From Chara braunii (Eukaryota; Streptophyta; Charophyceae; Charales; Characeae): a stretch of 21,501 bases of DNA. This document shows, one piece after another, positions 8,703 to 18,172 of this stretch. The stretch spans positions 2,954,824 through 2,976,324 of the forward strand of contig BFEA01000005.1 in NCBI GenBank assembly GCA_003427395.1. Reading direction: 5' to 3'. A program made the translations under genes and the position numbers. Each line of letters begins with the position of its first letter. Position 1 is the first letter of the stretch. The notes under the pieces were generated by a model, which was given only the letters and a program-made list of their open reading frames with translations, did no database searches and was not told the origin of the DNA.

Positions 8703-9488
8703 AACACCCCAGAGATAGAGACCATCGTCGCTAAGTACCCTGATCTGTTCGAGGAGCCCTCAGGAGTCGTAGACAGGGAGGTTGTCCATGCCATAGAGAT
8801 CCTCCTAGGTAGCAAGACACCTAAAGGGAGAATCTATAGGATGGTTCCGACCAAGTTGGACGAGCTTCGTCGACAACTGAAAGAGCTCACAGAAAAGGGT
8901 TGGGTTCGGCCTAGCACTTCCCCCTTTGCCTCACCAGCCCTGTTTGTTCCAAAGAAAGGGGGAACACTAAGGATGTGCATTGATTATAGAGGCCTCAATG
9001 CCATCATCGTTAAGAACGTAGAGCCTCTACCATGCATCGACTACCTATTGTATAGGGTGCAGGGATGTAAGTACTATACAAAGATAGACTTAAAATCCGG
9101 CTACCATCGGATTGCCATAAGGTCAGAGGACCAACACAAAACTGCATTTCAGACCAGGTACGGTCTGTACGAGTTTGTAGTGATGCCCTTTGGCCTTTGC
9201 AATGCGCCGGGTACATTCCAGCACGCCATGAATAGGATCTTCCATGACTACTTAGATAAGTTCGTTGTCGTGTACCTCGACGATATGCTTATCTTTAGTA
9301 GAACTGTCGAGGAGCATGCTCAACATGTAGACAAAGTACTTTCACTCCTCCAGCAGCACAAGTATAAGATAAACGCAGAGAAATGCGAGTTCAGTCGGAC
9401 TCAAATCTTGTATTTGGGTCATGAAGTACCCGCGGACGGGATTAGGCCCGAAGATGCGAAGGTGGCTAGCATACGTGACTGGCCATGA
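8703..9488 (+). pseudogene. E2 reverse transcriptase domain
   Basis: The frame opens at 8703 with the usual linker (KYPDLFEEPSG) and runs through all conserved RT blocks: KGWVRPSTSPFASPALFVPK, RMCIDYRGLNA, YYTKIDLKSGYHRI, QTRYGLYEFVVMPFGLCNAP, the catalytic VVVYLDDMLIFS at about 9268-9303, and a thumb ILYLGHEV. An ATG at 8841 is internal and not a natural start, since pol is made as a polyprotein. TGA at 9486-9488 cuts the frame between RT and RNase H. The YLDD box is intact, so of the three elements this RT is the best preserved. Confidence 0.92.
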
Positions 9489-10535
9489 CCCCAGTCTGTG
9501 ACTGAGGTCAAATCATTCTTGGGAATGTGTGGTTATTACTGCAACTTCGTGAAGAACTATAGCACGATCACATCTCCCTTGACTGATCTAACTCGACTTG
9601 ACACACCATGGGACTGGACCGACGAGTGTGAGGCAACTGTCAAGCGTTTGAAGCATGCTCTCACGCACCATGAGGTTCTCATGGTACCCGACCCACAAAG
9701 GCCATTTGTTGTAACCACTGACGCAAGCCAAAACGACATTGGCGCAGTGCTGGCTCAGCAGAAAGGGAAAAAGTTGAGACCGGTCGAAATCATGAGCGAA
9801 AAGATGCCATCAAAAAAGTTGGCAAAGTCTACCTACGAGAGGGAACTCTACGCTCTCTACAAGGCACTTGTCCATTGGAGGCACTATCTGTTAGGAAGAG
9901 TCTTCTATTTGAGAACTGACCATCAAACCCTCAAGTGGATCAAGACACAACCGGTTCTCTCCAATGCACTCAAACGCTGGATTGAAGTCATAGATCAGTA
10001 TGACTTCAAACTAGACTATGTGAAGGGAGAGTATAACAAGGTTGCAAATGCGTTGTCTAGAAGGGCAGATTACCTGGGTGCGCTGATTTCTGAGTTTGGC
10101 CTATCTGAGGACGTGACTCAATCTATGGAGGAAGCCTACAAGGAAGATCCCATCACGATGGACATCATCAACAAACTTCAAGCTAAAGACAAGGCCACAA
10201 CTGATGAGTTTGTGATGGTGGATGAGTTGCTCTTTCTTGAGCAGGCAGGGTTTGAGAGATTAGTTGTTCCATCTAGGGAAGATTTGCGTAGTTTGTTTTT
10301 AGGAGAATGCCACGACGCAACGGGACATTTCGTCTATAAGAAGACGAGTGCTAACTTAGTACAGCGATTTTGGTGGACTAACATGCTGGACGATGCAAAA
10401 AAGTACGTGCAGACCTGTCAGGTCTGTCAGCGGGACAAGCCGCGGACTCAAGCTCTGCTTGGGTTACTCAAGCCTCTACCCATTCCTGCTGGCCCAGGTC
10501 TAGTATCTCCATGGACTTCATGGATACTCTCGTGA
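9489..10535 (+). pseudogene. E2 RNase H and integrase zinc finger
   Basis: This continues in the RT frame after the 9486 stop. VKSFLGMCGYYCNF opens the connection. RNase H follows with VVTTDASQNDIGAVLAQ, YERELYALYKAL, YLLGRVFYLRTDHQT and VANALSRRADY. The last motif has Asn (AAT, 10047-10049) where a catalytic Asp is usual. Then come the linker and the HHCC finger, CHDATGHFVYKKTS to CQVCQ, at about 10310-10430. The frame ends at a TGA (10533-10535) just after the first bases of the integrase core, which continues in another frame. Confidence 0.9.
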
Positions 10536-10978
10536 CCAGCAAGAATGACAAGATGCACATCTTCGTCATAGTGGATAGGTTCACCAAGTACGCTAGACTA
10601 ATCGCCATGCCAGAGACTGCCAAGACTGAGCACGTCATCAAGTTGTTCATGGACAACTGGGTGCGTGACTTTGGACTTCCAAAAACGGTCGTCGTCAGTG
10701 ACAGAGATGTACGTTTCACAAGCGAATTGTGGAAGAAGGCCGCTGAACAGATGGGCAGCCAGCTACAGATGACTTCTAGGAATCATCCCGAAGCACCTGG
10801 GCATGCTGAACAGATGAACCGAGTGGTGCAGCATCTGCTGAGGCATTACATCAAACCCAGCCAGGATGACTGCGATGAGAAATTACCTCTCATCGCCAGC
10901 CTGTACAACAACGTTGTACACAACACAACCGGCGTCCTAATCAACTGCATCTGGGGTGGAAGCCTAGATCTGCTCTAG
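10511..10978 (+). pseudogene. E2 integrase DDE core
   Basis: The frame overlaps the previous segment by 25 bases, showing an indel near 10505-10520. The catalytic set is present: first Asp in MDFMDTLVTS, second in VSDRDVRFTSELW, Glu in HAEQMNRVV. The motif around the Glu has changed (HPEAPGHAEQ rather than the usual HPQ/E-x-NGQxE). The frame stays open through LYNNVVH to 10978, where a further indel or stop separates it from the C-terminal domain. Family assignment is secure; function is lost through the breaks. Confidence 0.88.
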
Positions 10979-11617
10979 ACTTCCTCCTGCCTGAAAACCG
11001 AACTGCTGCAACTCCTGGAACCATTGAATTTGGTGTCCAGTATAAGAAACTGCTTCAGCAGACTGTCGAACACATCAAGAAATCTGAGAAGTCATGATTG
11101 CTTCTGAGAACAAGCGTCTCCGACAGTCCACATTTCAGTAGGGGAACATGTCTAGGTCAAGGCTTGTGAGGTGGGACAAGAGTTTGGCATCTCTAGGAAA
11201 CTAATGCCTCATTATTTCGGTCCCTGGGAAGTCCTAGACATTGTGGGGAATGATTTGGATGGTCCCTCGTACGTCATTCGTATCCATGGTCACTTACGCA
11301 CTTACCCTGTTTTCCACGCCTCCAAGCTTGCACCTTTCGCTGAGACAGCACAGTTCCCATCACGAAGATCTATGCTTCCCCCAACCATGGATGGCCACGT
11401 GGACGTCGACGACATCCTGGATCACAGAGACACGCCTGTTCCCAAGCCACCTGGCAGGGGAAGACCTCCCAAACCTGCGAGGGAATACATAGTACATTTC
11501 AGGCATCATACAAATCCGAAGGAAGATCGATGGATTTCAAGGGAGGAACTTGTCAAGACAGCTCCTTAGATCGTGGCATATTATGAGAAGAAACTGAAGG
11601 GGAAGGCACCAGCATGA
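10979..11617 (+). pseudogene. E2 integrase C-terminal GPY/F domain and chromodomain-like tail
   Basis: From 10979 to about 11170 the expected helical linker appears in pieces of different frames (YKKLLQQTVEHIKKSEKS and MIASENKRLRQSTFQ), so small indels are present. From 11171 one frame is open: GQEFGISRKLMPHYFGPWEVLDIVG (the GPY/F motif), YPVFHASKL, MDGHVDVDDI, a Pro/Arg linker and YIVHFRHHT...DRWISREEL, ending in TAG at 11567-11569. The same frame goes on as YYEKKLKGKAPA to TGA at 11615-11617, which I take as the original end. E1 keeps the same final motif, so the 11567 stop is probably secondary. Confidence 0.85.
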
Positions 11618-11642
11618 AGCATCTCAGCGGACTTTCGAAGCT

Positions 11643-11655
11643 AAGGGGGATGGAA
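11643..11655 (+). other. Polypurine tract of E2
   Basis: AAGGGGGATGGAA lies just downstream of the integrase end and upstream of a TG. This is where the plus-strand primer is expected. The LTR start could be TGGAATG at 11651, which parallels TGAAAGG in E1, or TGTGAGG at 11656. Confidence 0.6.
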
Positions 11656-12613
11656 TGTGAGGAACAAGCCCTCAAGGGGCCCTATCCGACATCACATTGT
11701 TCTGGGCTAAGGCCCCCAGCAAGCCAAGTGCCCGCCCTAAGTGAAGGCGGGCCTGAATATTTGTCAAAGGCAAAATTCGACATTTCCATATGTGGGTATT
11801 CAGGCTCTCGCAGCACACCAGTTGGTTGGGAAGACGCGTGAGCCTCACATTGCAGCATCATACAGTTGGCCCAGGCCTTGATAGTTGCACCTGGGCACAT
11901 ATACACGAATCAGGGTCGATACATTGGGAAGCAGGCCTTCGGCCTTTGAAAAAGCAGTAGTGCCAACGCACCTGCCAGGGAGCCCTGCACAGATGCAGCA
12001 AACAGCCCAAGTCCGGAGACTCAGGCCATGCCTAACTGCAAAGGGCCCAGGCCCTCAACTGTAGCCTCAGGCCTGGGCGCAGGGTCTGGGACCCAACCGG
12101 AAGCTACTGGAAGCTTCCAACCAGGCCACACGCAGCATCCAGGAGGCTGCCACTTCCACAAAAGGAATGAGGCAGCCCAAGCCAGGCATTCTGGCCAGCG
12201 CTGGCAATGCGAAAGTGCCGCTGCGCTCTCGCTTGATGCTGCGCTGCTGCCAAGGGCGCTGACGGGGCACGAGAGGTGTAGTGGGGTGCTGCAGGGCAGC
12301 GGGGCGCAGGCAGCCATAGCCGGGCTGCTGGGCGCCAGGGGGTACAACGGATGATCAGGTGTTCTTAAGGGAAGGAGGCGCTGTGTGGGGTAATCAAGGT
12401 CTGATTGAGGGTGACGAGATACATACCTGGTACATGAAGAGAGGTCGGCGATGGTGTTGGCAGTCATGTACATTGGTCTTCGTGAGTCGAAGTGATCCTG
12501 TGGCGTGAACCAGCTGTAGGTAGGATAGTCTGGTAGAGTAGGCTGAGCGCTGAGCGCCAGACAGAGCAGAGCGACTTTGGATACTGTGTTGGTGTGGCCT
12601 ACGGGCATGAACA
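11651..12613 (+). repeat. Candidate 3' LTR of E2
   Basis: The segment begins right after the polypurine tract. It is GC-rich with many GGCC words, including the hairpin AGGCCTTCGGCCT near 11933-11945. I place the end at 12613 because TGTGGCCTACGGGCATGAACA resembles the end of the E1 LTR candidate (TGTGGCATAC...CCACA). No second LTR exists in the window to confirm either edge. A minus-strand open frame at 12021-12614 (197 codons) has no recognisable domain and probably arises from the GC-rich composition. Confidence 0.4.
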
Positions 12614-12807
12614 TTTGCTCATTACTTCATTGTATTGCTCTATATGGATGGTTTTCTTAGTGCATTTGTACTCTCCGCTTGGGACACGACTACTGGTACA
12701 GCTGTGTGATTTCGCAATTTGGTTTTATGTATATCCCTCACACTCATATTCCTTGCAATTTCTTTGTGGCACCCTTAAATCTGATTAGGAGTTAGTCACT
12801 CTTGCTT

Positions 12808-12860
12808 TTGGCACACATTTTGATCTCGTGGGGGTAACGAAGTGCTGCCAAATTTTTCTC
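12808..12860 (+). repeat. Degenerate direct repeat, copy 1
   Basis: Pattern TTGGCACACATTTTGAT then a GTGGGGGTAAC core, GAAGTGCTGCC and AAATTTTT. Shares order and spacing of words with the copies near 12886 and 13090. Confidence 0.75.
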
Positions 12861-12885
12861 ATTTTACTTGGCCTTTCTTCTTGAC

Positions 12886-12932
12886 GGCACACTTCGACCC
12901 CATGGGGGTAACGAAATGCTGCTGAATTTTTT
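12886..12932 (+). repeat. Degenerate direct repeat, copy 2
   Basis: GGCACACTTCGACCCCATGG followed by GGGTAACGAAATGCTGCTGAAT. Contains the palindrome CCCCATGGGG, which is imperfect in the other copies. Confidence 0.78.
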
Positions 12933-13089
12933 GAAAAATCCAACACTTAATTTCCCTTCACCTCCTCATCTACTTATTTATTTATTTATTTCCCTCTTTC
13001 TTTATTTATTATTTCTTTATTTATTTTCTGAAATTTTTAATTTGCGGCACTTTGAAACTTAGTTTGCTTATCTTGGTCTCTTCTTTCCC

Positions 13090-13138
13090 TTGGCACATTC
13101 TTGACCCTATGGGGGGTAGGGAAATGCTGTCGAAAATT
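13090..13138 (+). repeat. Degenerate direct repeat, copy 3
   Basis: TTGGCACATTCTTGACCCTA then TGGGGGGTAGGGAAATGCTG and TCGAAAATTCC. About 200 bases after copy 2, with TTTA-rich DNA between. Confidence 0.72.
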
Positions 13139-13337
13139 CCAAAAAAATAAATATTCTTTCTTTCTTCGTATTTTGTTTCCTTATTGCTTTAACTATTTTT
13201 ATTCTTTATTTATTTATTTATATTTTTCTCTTGAAATTTCACTGTTTATTTATTTTTCCTTCCGCCTCCCCCCCCATGCTTGCTATTTTAATTTCTTGAT
13301 TAGGTCACTGGTACCCTACCCTAACCACTCGAACTCC

Positions 13338-13376
13338 GGTTAGGGTTTTCTTAGGGTTTTTCTAGGGTTTAGGGTT
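13338..13376 (+). repeat. Degenerate plant-type telomere-like tract
   Basis: Four units of the form (T)TTAGGG with variable T number: GGTTAGGG, CTTAGGG, CTAGGG, TTTAGGG. It is followed by CCTAACCC in reverse sense at about 13378. It could be an interstitial telomeric remnant or clustered telo-box motifs (AAACCCTA on the minus strand) of the kind common near plant transcription starts. Confidence 0.6.
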
Positions 13377-13560
13377 CTCCTAACCCCCCTACTTCCCCTT
13401 TCCATTCGGGAACCCTGGACCCGAGCCACCCTTCCCCCTTTGTGGGCGCTTGCGCTCGACTCACTAGTGTCGCCCGTCGCTTTCTACCGCGGACCCCCCC
13501 TATGCCCTCCGCTCACGCGGACCTCCTCTGGCCCCCTCCAGTTCGGCCCGTCACCTCCCT
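13377..13560 (+). other. C-rich leader before the E3 gag
   Basis: Pyrimidine- and C-rich sequence without stops in some frames, but with no conserved motif. Probably the untranslated leader of E3. No primer-binding site recognised. Confidence 0.4.
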
Positions 13561-14999
13561 ATGGCCGACGACGTGTCACAAGCCGTCGACGCAGCGACGA
13601 CCTCGGCACCGGGCTCCATACCCGTGCCGGTGGACCAGGGCCATCAGCCCGAGGGGGATTTGCACACCCTCATCACCTCCCTCCTTGTGCCCTTACAAGC
13701 GCAGGTGGCGACTCTTGCCGTTGGACTGCGGCAACTTCAGAACGTCGATCGTCCTTCCTCTCCCCACTCTCTCTCTTCTCCTGGCTCCCAGTCCGGGTCT
13801 CCCGTCCTCCAACATGGTGGCCACGGCGGAGCTTCCTCATCCGCTGCCCCCGACCCGGCCATCCTGGTGACCGCCCACGCTCCTAGCGCGACGGCCGCCA
13901 CGGGCCAGACCCTCCCTCACTCTACGGGCGCACCTGCGCAGATTCCGGTCACTAAGGCCATGGGACCACAACCCGCTGTCGTGGTCTCAGCTTTTCCGGG
14001 TGCCCCGCTTCTCCCTCCCCTTCGCACAACCGGGGCGCCACCTGGCTCTCCCCCTTATGGTTTGCCCGCGCCGCTCGTGCGTCTACTCCTGCCACTCCTC
14101 GCTCAATCTACATTTGACGTCTCGAGGACGAGCTTGCCCAGACCCGGGCTGACCTCGCCCTCTTACGCCTTCAACCAGCCCTACCCGCACAGGTGGCCGC
14201 GCCTTCAGGCGCACCCCCTTCTTTCTCTACCCTTCCTTCCATGTCTGCTCGCTTCCCTCGCCCTGCACTCTCTCCACCCCCATCCTACCTTCTTCCTATT
14301 CCCTCGGTTGCTACGACCTCTTCTACCGCAGCTCCCTTGCAGCCTGTCGTTGTTGCCCCCGCCGCTCCCCCATATGGCCCGGGCGTACAGTCAGTTACGC
14401 CCCTTTCTCCAGGACCTGCGCCAACCTACTTAGCCGTAGCGCAGACCTCTGGTCCTCGATCTCCTCGCCGCCAGACTGGTGGCGCACCACTCATCCTCTT
14501 GACGGACATTGCCTTGTATGATGGTACACGGATACGCGTGTCTCGGTGGCTACAGTCTGTCACCCGCACGCTCGAGCTCATGGGCGCCCCACCGGACACG
14601 TCGGTGACTCACCTCTCCACGCGCCTGCGTGGAGGTCCTTTCGACGCCTGGGAGGATTTTGACACCCACTGCCTTCGTGAGGGTCGGATCCCGACCTTCA
14701 TGGATTTTCAGGCATTCCTCGAGGATTGCTTCGGAGCCCGATATGACGTGACTGACACCTTCGACCGTGTCGTCAGTACACGCTGGTCCGACTCTGGTGG
14801 CGCTGCCGGCCTAGACCGCCACACCCAGGTCTTTCAGGACGCCCGCCTCATTTGTGATGTGGCGTTCCTCCTTGAGGCTGCCCTCATCGATCGGTTTTTG
14901 GCCAGCCTTCCCCTTGAGTACCGCTCCGAGTTATGGTGGTATGAGTTTATGTCGGCTCCGCAGGCTTACGAGGCCTCTAGGTCCCATCAGCGAATGTGG
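13561..14999 (+). pseudogene. gag: E3 gag: Pro/Ala-rich N-terminus and capsid domain
   Basis: ATG 13561 opens a frame with MADDVSQAVDAATTS, then an Ala/Pro/Ser-rich region to about 14185. There the reading moves to a second frame (from 14193) that carries the capsid-type domain: LILLTDIALYDG, RVSRWLQSVTRTLELMG, STRLRGGPFDAWEDF, MDFQAFLEDCFGARYDV and RFLASLPLEYRSELWWYEFM (about 14490-14970). At about 15000 sense passes to a third frame. ATG 13561 is preferred as the first ATG in a long open stretch; no closer evidence exists. Gag would build the particle. The two indels abolish it. Confidence 0.8.
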
Positions 15000-15931
15000 G
15001 GCCGTCTTCAATCAACCTTCCTCCTCCCAGCCTCAGCGTACAGGTTACGCCCCCTCCTCCTCTCACGACACCTCCCAACGCCGTTCCCCTTTCTGCGGTC
15101 GCCCCGCCGTTTCCGCAGCAGGGCCACCACTTCTCGCGCCGCTTCAGCGCGCTCGAGTATGGTGAGCAGGACATTGTTGCCCCGCTGTCGCCTGAGGGTG
15201 ACCACAGCAACGACCTCGACCTCTGCGAGGCCGTCCGCTACCACCTGGAGGACTTTACTCTCCCTATCGTCGAGCGTCTTCAGCTCGCCCTCTCCACCCT
15301 CTCCCGGGCACACAGCTGCTCTGGTCACGCTGGCGCGTCGTCCCCCAAGGTCCCTCAGTAGGACCTCCCTTAGGGCTTTATCCCTCCTCGCGGTGTCCTT
15401 TCCGCTGAGGAGCGCGCGGCCATTTAGGGTTGGAGTGGGTATTTGCGTTGCCGTCAGGACAGTCATACCTCCTTGCGGTGTCCTTACACCGCCGCCCTCG
15501 ACCGCCACTACGCTGAGCTCTCTCGCCAGCGTCGTGCTCAGTCCCCCCCGGCGCCTCGCATCCCCGCGGCGCCCCCAAGCCACGGTGCAGTGTACACCTG
15601 CACCCTCCTCAGTAGTCGGCTTCCCGACATCTCCGTTGCGGTTTGCCCCTCTCGCTACTGGAGTTGAGGTATCGCAGGACCCGACAGAGTGTACTCGGCC
15701 TTCTGTCGCAGTACCATCTGCGCCTCCGCAGACCACCGTCTCCCCTCCTACCTCCTCACGCAGCTTGCGACTCGTGAGGACGTTGTTCTCTCTTCTGGAC
15801 TTGAGATGCTCCAAGCTCGTCAGGAGTGACTCACCCTCCATGTCCCTGCACTGCGTCGCCTTCTCACCATCCTCTCTGACCCTGATCGCACCCTCCCGAT
15901 CATTCCAGCACGACTGGGGACCTCCACGAGG
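14996..15931 (+). pseudogene. E3 gag C-terminus with damaged zinc knuckle, and linker to protease
   Basis: The reading continues in one frame into pol. After a Pro-rich stretch and a segment ALEYGEQDIVAPLSPEGD, a zinc knuckle appears at about 15440-15481. It reads Y-L-R-C-RQDS-H-TSLR-C, so the first Cys of the CCHC pattern has become Tyr (TAT, 15440-15442; one transition from TGT). Stops are TAG 15359, TAG 15371, TAG 15425, TGA 15665 and TGA 15827. Between 15670 and 15930 lies an unassigned linker (LATREDVVLSSGLEMLQARQ, LRRLLTILSDPDRTLPI). Confidence 0.72.
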
Positions 15932-16560
15932 GTGTGCTCAGCGTTGTGGGATTCCGGTTATCAGGGCGACTTCATTCACCCACGTGTGGTGAAAGAAGCC
16001 CGCTTACCCATGACAGGGTCTCCGACTCCCATCTCCGTCACCCTAGGAGATGACAAGACCCAACGCTTCTTCGATCAGATGGTCACCGACCTCCACTCTC
16101 GAGCCGACTGGTCGTCCCCTGGCGTCTCGTCGCCACTGCTCCTCTGCACATTTCGATGTGATGGAGACGGGGTACGATTTTATTCTCGGTACTCCGTGGT
16201 CTCGACGGTCCAAAGCACCGAGGTCAATTGGGCGACCAACACTCTCATTTTCAAAATGAAGTGTGGACGGACGTATCCCGTACCTTTTATAGGTACCACT
16301 GTGACCCCACGCCCCGATCCTCCTCCCCCGGAGCCTTCCGTGCCCACACCATCTCCTACTATCACCGTCACCTTGCCTCGGCAATTCGCTCACTTCATGC
16401 GACAGAACGATGTCACCTTCTTTACGGTGAACGTTACGGATCTCTTGCACTATGATCCACCCTGTCCCGATGCCGAGCTCATCTCTCTGCAGCCAGATCC
16501 TCCTTCTACCTCCATGGCTCCCATCTCTGCCTCCCTCCCTCCGCCTTCTGTCGAGTCCAC
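15932..16560 (+). pseudogene. E3 protease region and linker
   Basis: The aspartic protease start reads CSALWDSGYQGDFIHPRVV, with Asp-Ser-Gly intact. The flap and C-terminal parts are poorly conserved: the segment where ...LGTPW is expected reads FYSRYSVVSTV here, while the neighbouring frame gives METGYDFILGTPWSRR (about 16155-16205). A pair of compensating indels therefore seems to have swapped frames briefly around 16085-16205. A Pro/Ser linker follows towards RT. Confidence 0.72.
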
Positions 16561-17401
16561 CTCGTCGTCGCTCGCCAACGCTGACGGTGAGGAACTTGCA
16601 CGCTATACAACCGACCTTGAGCCCGCAGTTCGTGACCTCATTCGAGAGTACCACGACATTTTCCCATCGTCATTCTCGTACGCCGACATCCCATCGATGC
16701 GCGGCGTCGAGCACTCCATCCAGTTGGTGCCTGACTATCATGTTCATCACCGGGCACCCTACAGACTCTCGATCCCCGAGGCCACCGAACTCGAGTGTCA
16801 GCTTGAGGAGCTCCTGAGACTGGGTTTCATTAAACCCAGCAACTCCCTGTGGGGTGCACCCGTCCTCTTTGCTCGCAAAGCGGATGAAACTCTCTGTCTC
16901 TGCATCGACCATCGCTACCCCATGCCTCGTTCCGACGAGCTGTTCGACCGCCTAGCAGGCAACCGCTTCTTTACAAAGATTGATCTTCGTACCGGTTACC
17001 ATCAGATCCGCGTCGTTGAAGCGGACCAGCCAAAGACAACGTTCCGATCGCGCGTCGGACACTATGAGTTTACGGTGATGTCATTCGCCCTCACCAACGC
17101 ACCCGCTACCTTCCAGAGGGCGATGAATGACATATTCAGGGACATCCTGGAGGAGTACGTTCTGGTCTACCTCGACGTTATCCTGATCGACAGTCGTACC
17201 CTTGAGGACCATCTCAGACACCTCCTCGACGTCCTTGACTGCTTGCGCAGGCATGACTTCTACGCCAAGCTGAGCAAGTGCCGCTTTGCCGAGCACAAAG
17301 TGGATTTCTTAGGACACTACGCGTTTGACCACGATCTCCATATGGACGATGCGAAGATCACTGCTATTGCGGAGTGGCTCGTCCGCACATCCGCCAAGTA
17401 G
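16561..17401 (+). pseudogene. E3 reverse transcriptase with deleted motif and mutated catalytic box
   Basis: The frame reads DLIREYHDIFPSSFSYADIP, the RT entry VEHSIQLVPDYHVHHRAPYR, LRLGFIKPSNSLWGAPVLFA, CLCIDHR, YPMPRSDELFDRL, FFTKIDLRTGYHQIRV, FTVMSFALTNAPATFQRAMN, VLVYLDVILIDSRT and VDFLGHYAF. Two faults stand out. The block joining CIDHR to YPMP, usually about nine or ten residues (ALN...KN), is missing in frame at 16915/16916. The catalytic YxDD is YLDV, with Val GTT at 17177-17179. PFG has become SFA. TAG 17399-17401 ends the segment before the connection. Confidence 0.9.
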
Positions 17402-18172
17402 CTTCGTAGCTTCCTAGGCCTCACTAGTTACTATAGTAACTTCATCCAGGGATACGCTAGGTATTCCTACGTCCTTACCTCTACCCTCCTTCGGAAGAAC
17501 CCGCCATGGTCTTGGACACCCCTCCACGAGAGCGCCTTCCACACCCTCAAGAAGGCGGTGACATGTGCACCGGTTCTTCACCTACCCGAGTTTGATCGCC
17601 CTTTAATCCTTACCACCAATGCGTCAGACTTTGCTGTAGGAGCAGTGCTTTCTCAGATTTTCCCCTCCTCTCCTGATTCCTCTCATCCTCGCATCCCTCG
17701 CTTCCCACCTCCTACCCCTACCACTGCTTCCCGCTTGACGCCTACTCGTCCAGCTACTGACAAGCCTTCTATTGACTATTCTCCTACCATCACCGAGGAC
17801 GATACTGTCGAGTCTCGCTCAGGTGATTGTCCGATAACCTTCTACTCCCGTCAACTTCTGCCCGCTGAGATAAACTACACTGCTGATGAACGTGAGGTTC
17901 TCGCAGTAGTTTATGTCGCTCGACACTGGCGTCACTACCTGCACAGGGCACCATTCATGGTGTGCACGGACAACTCTGTTGTCCAGGCTTTTCTGACAAA
18001 GTCGAAGCTCACTCCTCGACAGGCTCGCTGGTGGCGCGACCTATCCGAGTTTAGTTTCACCACTGAGCACATAAAGGGTGTGACTAATCAGGTCGCAGAT
18101 GCCTTATCCCGGCACATCTGGAGCAGATCCAGCTTGCTGCCATCTCGGTCACCACCGTCCACCACTGGGTGA
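17402..18172 (+). pseudogene. E3 RNase H with an unusual Pro/Ser/Thr insertion
   Basis: Same frame as RT: LRSFLGLTSYYSNF, then RNase H with LILTTNASDFAVGAVLSQ, PITFYSRQLLPAEINYTADE, REVLAVVYVARHWRHYL, MVCTDNSVVQAF and VADALSRH. The first catalytic Asp (usual TDAS) is Asn here (AAT, 17618-17620). Between AVLSQ and PITFYSRQ lie 58 codons (17657-17830), where related elements have only a few residues; the extra part is rich in Pro, Ser and Thr with an acidic end. The frame runs out at TGA 18170-18172 after an indel following VADALSRH. Confidence 0.88.

Larger units (their letters stand above)
6131..12613 (+). mobile_element. E2: nearly full-length decayed Ty3/gypsy chromovirus-like element
   Basis: Gag, protease, RT, RNase H, integrase and a chromodomain-like tail follow in the classical Ty3/gypsy order, with RT before integrase. 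A polypurine tract follows and a candidate 3' LTR begins at 11651 or 11656. No 5' LTR or primer-binding site is visible upstream of 6131, so the element is 5' truncated or its left LTR has diverged beyond recognition. Frame changes between 7964 and 8703, near 10511-10535 and after 10978, plus stops, make it defective. The right boundary at 12613 is tentative. Confidence 0.85.
12614..13330. other. AT-rich spacer with TTTATTTATT runs and degenerate direct repeats
   Basis: No gene. Two long pyrimidine/TTTA-rich runs (about 12970-13035 and 13195-13255) give hydrophobic low-complexity peptides in translation. Three copies of a ~45-bp degenerate motif are annotated separately. The piece lies between the E2 LTR candidate and the E3 gag, and could be the mutated 5' LTR or leader of E3, but I cannot match it to anything 3' of E3. 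Confidence 0.5.

Noticed and set aside
10511-10535. Possible programmed frameshift between E2 frames
   Set aside because: The overlap falls inside the integrase domain rather than at the gag-pol border, with no slippery heptamer that I could see; a decay indel is simpler.
12021-12614. Minus-strand open frame of 197 codons, Cys/Trp/Pro-rich
   Set aside because: Lies in the candidate E2 LTR with GC-rich composition; no domain, no neighbouring exon signals I could trust.
13195-13260. Hydrophobic Phe/Leu/Tyr-rich peptide resembling a membrane segment
   Set aside because: Produced by TTTATTTATT low-complexity DNA in several frames.
15008-15841. Minus-strand open frame of 277 codons
   Set aside because: It lies opposite the E3 gag/linker, has Arg/Gly-rich low-complexity content and no domain. 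It is a shadow of GC-rich plus-strand coding sequence.
16043-16654. Minus-strand open frame of 203 codons
   Set aside because: Antisense to the E3 protease/linker, which is in a readable pol frame; no recognisable motif.
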